From the NCBI GenBank assembly GCA_013177945.1, contig JABLXW010000007.1:48912-112911 (forward strand): a DNA stretch of 64,000 bases, written 5' to 3'. Shown one piece after another: positions 63,861 through 64,000 of this stretch. Position 1 is the stretch's first letter. Every line of letters starts with the position of its first letter. The translations under genes were made by a program, and so were the position numbers. The DNA is from Bacillota bacterium (lineage in GTDB: Bacteria > Bacillota > DSM-12270 > Thermacetogeniales > Thermacetogeniaceae). Under the pieces are notes generated by a model, which saw only the letters and a list, made by a program, of their open reading frames with translations, had not been told where the DNA came from and did no database searches.

Positions 63861-63886
63861 GGTGGCCTCTATAGAGCAGGGCCACC
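63861..63886. other. Hairpin near the right edge
   Basis: GGTGGCC pairs with GGCCACC around an 11-12 base loop, between the zinc-ribbon gene and the edge gene. Weak T-run on the minus strand, so a terminator for the edge gene is possible. Confidence 0.35.
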
Positions 63887-63958
63887 CCCTCCCTCGGGAC
63901 CTTTAGGGGGGAGATTGTTCTCATTGAGGAGGGGGAGACCCGTCTCCACTTTACCGCC

Positions 63959-64000
63959 TTACTCCGCCTTGTACACCTTACAGATCATGCACTTGAACGG
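63959..64000 (-). CDS. C-terminal end of a CDS cut by the right edge (partial)
   Basis: Minus-strand frame reading PFKCMICKVYKAE then TAA at 63961-63959. A CxxC in the last 13 residues hints at a metal or iron-sulfur site. Too short to identify. Confidence 0.4.
   Translation of the reverse strand, partial: PFKCMICKVYKAE

Overview
The window looks like a chromosomal segment of an anaerobic, spore-forming, GC-rich Firmicute of the Moorella / Desulfotomaculum / Pelotomaculum / Thermacetogenium type. This placement is inferred from gene content, not from a database match. Sporulation is indicated by an alpha/beta-type SASP, a PdaB-like deacetylase and a YerB-like lipoprotein. Anaerobic life is indicated by a hybrid cluster protein, a tungstate transporter and a NADH-linked iron-sulfur diaphorase. 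The order DisA, RadA, CarD, PIN-TRAM, IspDF is typical of Clostridia. No rRNA, tRNA, CRISPR array or prophage was found.

Layout. 0-10 kb: cut-off start of a response regulator, then mostly single metabolic or envelope genes (glycosyltransferase, amidohydrolase, beta-propeller lipoprotein, B12 radical SAM enzyme, MATE pump, pyruvate-kinase-C-domain protein, deacetylase, zinc dehydrogenase, TrpF). 10-13 kb: groES-groEL with a sigma-A promoter, a perfect CIRCE operator and a terminator. 13-17 kb: bioY, then a yybP-ykoY (Mn2+) riboswitch with its terminator ahead of a P2A-type cation ATPase, with a small Cys-rich reading frame in between. 18-20 kb: SASP gene and toxin-antitoxin remnants (HicAB; a nucleotidyltransferase with a truncated HEPN partner). 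20-23 kb: a molybdenum/tungsten-cofactor riboswitch with terminator controlling tupABC; tupA and tupB are separated by about 510 bp carrying a direct repeat. 23-29 kb: membrane quality-control run (NfeD, slipin, YkoP-like, SppA, Yip1) and an alcohol dehydrogenase. 29-33 kb: a lower-GC block with a RAYT transposase flanked by inverted repeats, FapA and an HD-GYP protein; the fapA start region holds a 13-base homopolymer that offsets the best start from the main frame. 33-37 kb: HtpX-PspAB-PspA-PspAA-CorA envelope-stress cluster. 37-39 kb: a PrpR-type sigma-54 activator followed by a palindrome, a sigma-54 promoter, a 36-residue membrane peptide and a terminator. 39-50 kb: Mut7-C, IspDF, PIN-TRAM, CarD, DisA, RadA, UPF0182 and a VapBC-like pair. 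50-54.8 kb: DUF1638 + Crp/Fnr regulator, small genes, MTH865-like protein, Hcp and an Rrf2 regulator with matching operators at its own promoter and before hcp. 54.8-64 kb: a lower-GC block with three MFS transporters, a HoxEFU-like diaphorase without a visible catalytic partner, small zinc-ribbon proteins and a gene cut by the right edge.

The strongest leads are the sigma-54 mini-operon for a 36-residue membrane peptide, the possible phase-variable fapA start, the two metal-related riboswitches upstream of matching transporters, and the self-consistent Rrf2-hcp operator pair. Several starts were moved from the longest open frame to the codon supported by a ribosome binding site or a promoter; these are stated in the entries.
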